Assembly (NCBI GenBank): GCA_036365145.1
Contig: JAEOAD010000055.1
Coordinates: 620,001 to 684,000, forward strand
Direction: 5' to 3'
Length of the DNA: 64,000 nt
Origin: Orientallactaga sibirica
Taxonomy: Eukaryota > Chordata > Mammalia > Rodentia > Dipodidae
Below the pieces are notes generated by a model that saw nothing but the letters and a program-made list of their open reading frames with translations, was not told where the DNA came from and did no database searches. This document shows, piece by piece, positions 61,737-64,000 of the stretch (its first letter is position 1; the number at the start of each line of letters is the position of its first letter). Both the position numbers and the translations under genes were made by a program.

Positions 61737-61975
61737 GGCTGGAGAGATGGCTTAGCAGTTAAGCTCTCGCCTGTGAAGCCTAAGGAACCCGGTTTGAGGC
61801 TCGATTCCCTAGTATTGACATAAGCCAGATGTACAAGGTGGCACATGCAGCTCGAGTTCATTTGCAGTGACTAGAGGCCCTGGTGTACCCACTCTCTCTT
61901 TTTCTCTCTCTCTCTCTGCCTCTTTTTCTCTCTATCTCTCTCTCATATAAATAAATAAAATCTTTTTAAAATTAA
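61737..61975 (+). mobile_element. DIP SINE, double B-box subfamily
   Basis: Contains CCCGGTTTGAGGCTCGATT. Inserted just right of the duplication end, in a reverse DIP tail. Confidence 0.92.
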
Positions 61976-61977
61976 AA

Positions 61978-62240
61978 AAAAATTTTATTATTTTATTTTT
62001 GGAGAGAGACACAGAGAGAGACAGACAGAGAGGGAGAGGGAGACAGATAGAGATGGGCGCGCCAGCAGTCTCTCAGCTGCTGTGAACGAAATCCAGATGT
62101 GTGCATCCCCTTGTGGTCAAGTGCGGCATTGCGCCCTTGCATCACTTTGCATCTGGCTAAATGTGGGACCTGGAGATTGGAACCCGGTTCTTAGGCTTAG
62201 CAGGCAGGCGCCTTAACCGCTAAGCCATCTCTCCAGCCCT
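61978..62240 (-). mobile_element. DIP SINE, long variant
   Basis: GCGGCATTGCGCCCTTGC and GACCTGGAGATTGGAACC present. CTCF-like core weakened (CATCCCCTTGTGG at 62104-62116). Confidence 0.93.
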
Positions 62241-62264
62241 AAAAAAATTTTTTTAAAAGAAGAA

Positions 62265-62347
62265 ACAATGAGCAAACAAACTCAAACTACCCAGGTAGTT
62301 AGGCTTTGCAGGCAAGAACCTTAACTACTGAGCCATCTCTCCAGCTC
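62265..62347 (-). mobile_element. DIP SINE remnant
   Basis: GCAAACAAACTC then TAGGCTTTGCAGGCAAG and the head. Probably the rest of the reverse DIP whose tail is at 61700-61730. Confidence 0.8.
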
Positions 62348-62359
62348 TGCCCCCTTCTT

Positions 62360-62469
62360 TCTGTCCTGGGACTCTCTCTGTAGTCCCAGGTTGACCTCAA
62401 ACTCATAGCAATCCTCTTAACTGCCTTCAAAGTGCTGGGATTAAAGGTGTGTACCACCATGCACAGTTT
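62360..62469 (-). mobile_element. B1 SINE, left end missing
   Basis: CTCTCTGTAGTCCCAGGTTG to ACCACCATGCACAG. Confidence 0.85.
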
Positions 62470-62520
62470 CTCTTTCTTCTTCTTCTTTTTTTTTTTGAGG
62501 CAAGCCCAACAAACTGGTCC

Positions 62521-62750
62521 TTTTTTTATATATGAAAGAGTGAGAGCAAGAGCGAGCGAGAGAGAATTGGCATGTCAGGGCCTCCAGCCATTGTAATCAA
62601 ACTCCAGACACGTACGCCATCTTGGGCACATGTGCAGCCTTACGTATGCATCACCTTGTGCATCTGGCTTATGTGAGATCTGGGGAGTTGAACATGGGTC
62701 CTTAGGCTTCGCTGGCAAGAGCTTTAACCACTAAGCCATCTCTCCAGCCC
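62521..62750 (-). mobile_element. DIP SINE, intermediate variant
   Basis: The middle reads CGCCATCTTGGGCACATGTG then GCCTTACGTATGCATC. Same length class as the element at 26961. Confidence 0.85.
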
Positions 62751-62880
62751 TTCCTTCCTATTTTGATGTCATCATTTTTCCTTACTATTATGCAGGTCTT
62801 ATATAGGTAACATCAACCACTGTGAGGTCAAAGTGGTCATTCTAAAGTGTCCATCTGCCCAATGCAGAAGCCTTCCTTCC
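62751..62880 (-). mobile_element. L1 3' fragment
   Basis: TATTTTGATGTCATCATTTT and CAACCACTGTGAGGTCA match the other L1 3' ends in reverse. Confidence 0.8.
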
Positions 62881-63115
62881 CTGTCTCTCACTGGGAGACA
62901 AGAGATATGTAATTTACCAGGGCAATCCGGATACCCTGTGGAGATGTGCAGGAAGATACAGAGAAATGCACACACTTTTAGTGATGCTTCATAAACTAGA
63001 GATAAGAGAAGAGCTCTGGGCAAAGTGCGAGGGGGAAATTATGCTGACTAAATAGTCGATGGGGACAAATTGAGAAACACAGGCTGGGACAACTCACCAC
63101 ATGCTCATCCCTGTG
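62881..63115. other. Unique sequence
   Basis: No feature recognised. Confidence 0.45.
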
Positions 63116-63119
63116 TCAT

Positions 63120-63284
63120 GCAGCGTCACTAAGTGACCATGTGCTATCTCCAACTCCTCTACTTCTTAAGGACAAGGATTATTCTGCATTTATTTTGATA
63201 TCTCTGGCATCTAGCACAAGACACTGCACATAGTAACCACTTAGTAAATATTTGTTGAAAGAATCAAATGATTAAATAATGAGT
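63120..63284 (+). mobile_element. L2 3' end
   Basis: GGACAAGGATTATTCTGC, GGCATCTAGCACAAGACAC and AGTAAATATTTGTTGAAAG are characteristic of L2. Confidence 0.8.
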
Positions 63285-63302
63285 AAAGAACTAATAGTTG
63301 GG

Positions 63303-63468
63303 CTGGGCGTGGTGGCGCACGCCTTTAATCCCAGCACTCGGGAGGCAGAGGTAGGAGGATCACTGTGAGTTTGAGGCCAGCCTGAGATTACATAGTGAAT
63401 CCCAGGTCAGCCTGGACTAGAGTGAAACTCAACCTCGGAAAACAAAAACCAAAAGAAAAAAAAAAAAA
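63303..63468 (+). mobile_element. B1 SINE with 18-base TSD
   Basis: TSD at 63285-63302 and 63469-63486 (AAAGAACTAATAGTTGGG, one mismatch). Near-consensus. Confidence 0.93.
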
Positions 63469-63486
63469 AAAGAACTAAGAGTTGGG

Positions 63487-63810
63487 AGCTGGGGAAGTGG
63501 TTAAAGGCACTTACTTGCAAAGCCTGCAGGCCCAAGCACCCATTCCCTAGCACCCATATACAGCCACATGTGAAGTGGCACATGCATGCATCTGTGACCC
63601 AACATGCCTATGACAATGGGAGGCAGCAGGAGAACTGAAGCTTTCTGACTAGCTAATAGGACATTTCATTTTTGCAGTCTGGCAGTTTGTTTGCAGTGGT
63701 AAGAGACCCTGAAAGACCCTGTCTCAAAGAAGGTGGAGCACAAACACCTCAGAGTTGTCCTCTGATCTCCACACATGTATCCAAACACACACAATAAGTA
63801 ATTATTAAAA
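63487..63810 (+). mobile_element. Old composite B2-superfamily SINE
   Basis: About 325 bases. B2-like head, then GACAATGGGAGGCAGCAGG, GTAAGAGACCCTGAAAGACC and GAGTTGTCCTCTGATCTCC. Same layout as 37853-38375. Confidence 0.65.
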
Positions 63811-63829
63811 AAAACAAAAATCATGCTCT

Positions 63830-63900
63830 GAATTCGACATTAGCTTGGGGCTACAGAGTGAGTTCCCAGTTTGTTTTAGAGTGGAAAAAAACAAAACAGC
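63830..63900 (+). mobile_element. B1 fragment, 5'-truncated
   Basis: AGCTTGGGGCTACAGAGTG with AAAAAAACAAAACA tail. Confidence 0.6.
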
Positions 63901-64000
63901 AGAGCATGGTGGTACACACTTTTAATCCTGGCAGTCAGGAGGCAGAGGTAGGAAGATAGATATGGGTTTGAGACCAGCCTGGAAGTACAGAGTGAGTGCC
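63901..64000 (+). mobile_element. B1 SINE, cut by window end
   Basis: GAGCATGGTGGTACACAC onward, diverged. Confidence 0.85.

Overview
This window is mammalian nuclear DNA from a rodent. I find no protein-coding gene, functional RNA gene, CRISPR array or bacterial feature. It is packed with two SINE families. One is B1 (7SL-derived). The other is a tRNA-derived B2-superfamily SINE with a head close to GGCTGGAGAGATGGCTTAG, an internal GCCAGATGCACAAGGTGGC block, a CT-rich 3' part and an AAATAAATAAA tail. I recognise that family as the DIP element of jerboas, jumping mice and birch mice (Dipodoidea). With ID, B4 (B1-ID) and rodent-type L1 3' ends also present, a dipodoid rodent is the most likely source. 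Family names rest on recognition alone, because no search was possible.

Layout. 1-4.15 kb holds a direct duplication (about 2.0 kb) whose joint lies inside a DIP element, with long CTTT tracts. 4.2-13.5 kb is SINE-rich around a 1 kb L1 3' end. 13.8-14.3 kb is a polyadenylated retrocopy of an mRNA 3' end with target-site duplications (TSDs). 14.3-24 kb mixes SINE clusters with unique and MIR-bearing DNA, including a GC-richer repeat-poor stretch at 22.0-23.5 kb. 24-30.4 kb has B1 stacks, a TA/CA tract, and two L1 3' ends. 30.7-33.5 kb is unique DNA, a B4 and four B1s in a row. 34.2-36.5 kb is an old mammalian repeat broken by SINEs, followed by a GAA/GGA tract. 36.5-37.7 kb is an old L1 carrying nested SINEs. 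39.9-40.5 kb is a repeat-free island that looks conserved or regulatory. 41.2, 46.2, 47.7 and 58.3 kb hold four copies of one LTR-like family. 45.2 and 47.3 kb hold two 5'-truncated L1s. 49.1-49.7 kb looks like a different LTR with CCAAT, TATA and poly(A) signals. 53.0-53.8 kb has three DIPs inserted one after another at the same site. 59.42-61.72 kb is a precise tandem duplication of 1.15 kb with about 1% divergence.

The most interesting signal is in the DIP family. A longer structural variant (about 8-10 copies) has a different middle segment. That segment holds a CTCF-core-like motif (type CGCCCCCTTGTGG; a related variant at 27050 has TGCCACCTAGTGG, a full match to YGCCMYCTRSTGG). This would parallel the CTCF sites spread by B2 SINEs in mouse and rat, but the motif runs in the opposite orientation relative to the SINE. 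A second DIP subfamily has two overlapping B-box-like motifs. Nested insertions with intact TSDs give a relative timeline: L1, then standard DIP, then long DIP.

The open reading frames here are by-products of repeats (antisense DIP, CTTT tracts, GAA/GGA tracts) or chance frames in unique DNA. None has splice structure or a family I recognise. Coordinates of old repeats are approximate by about 10 bases.
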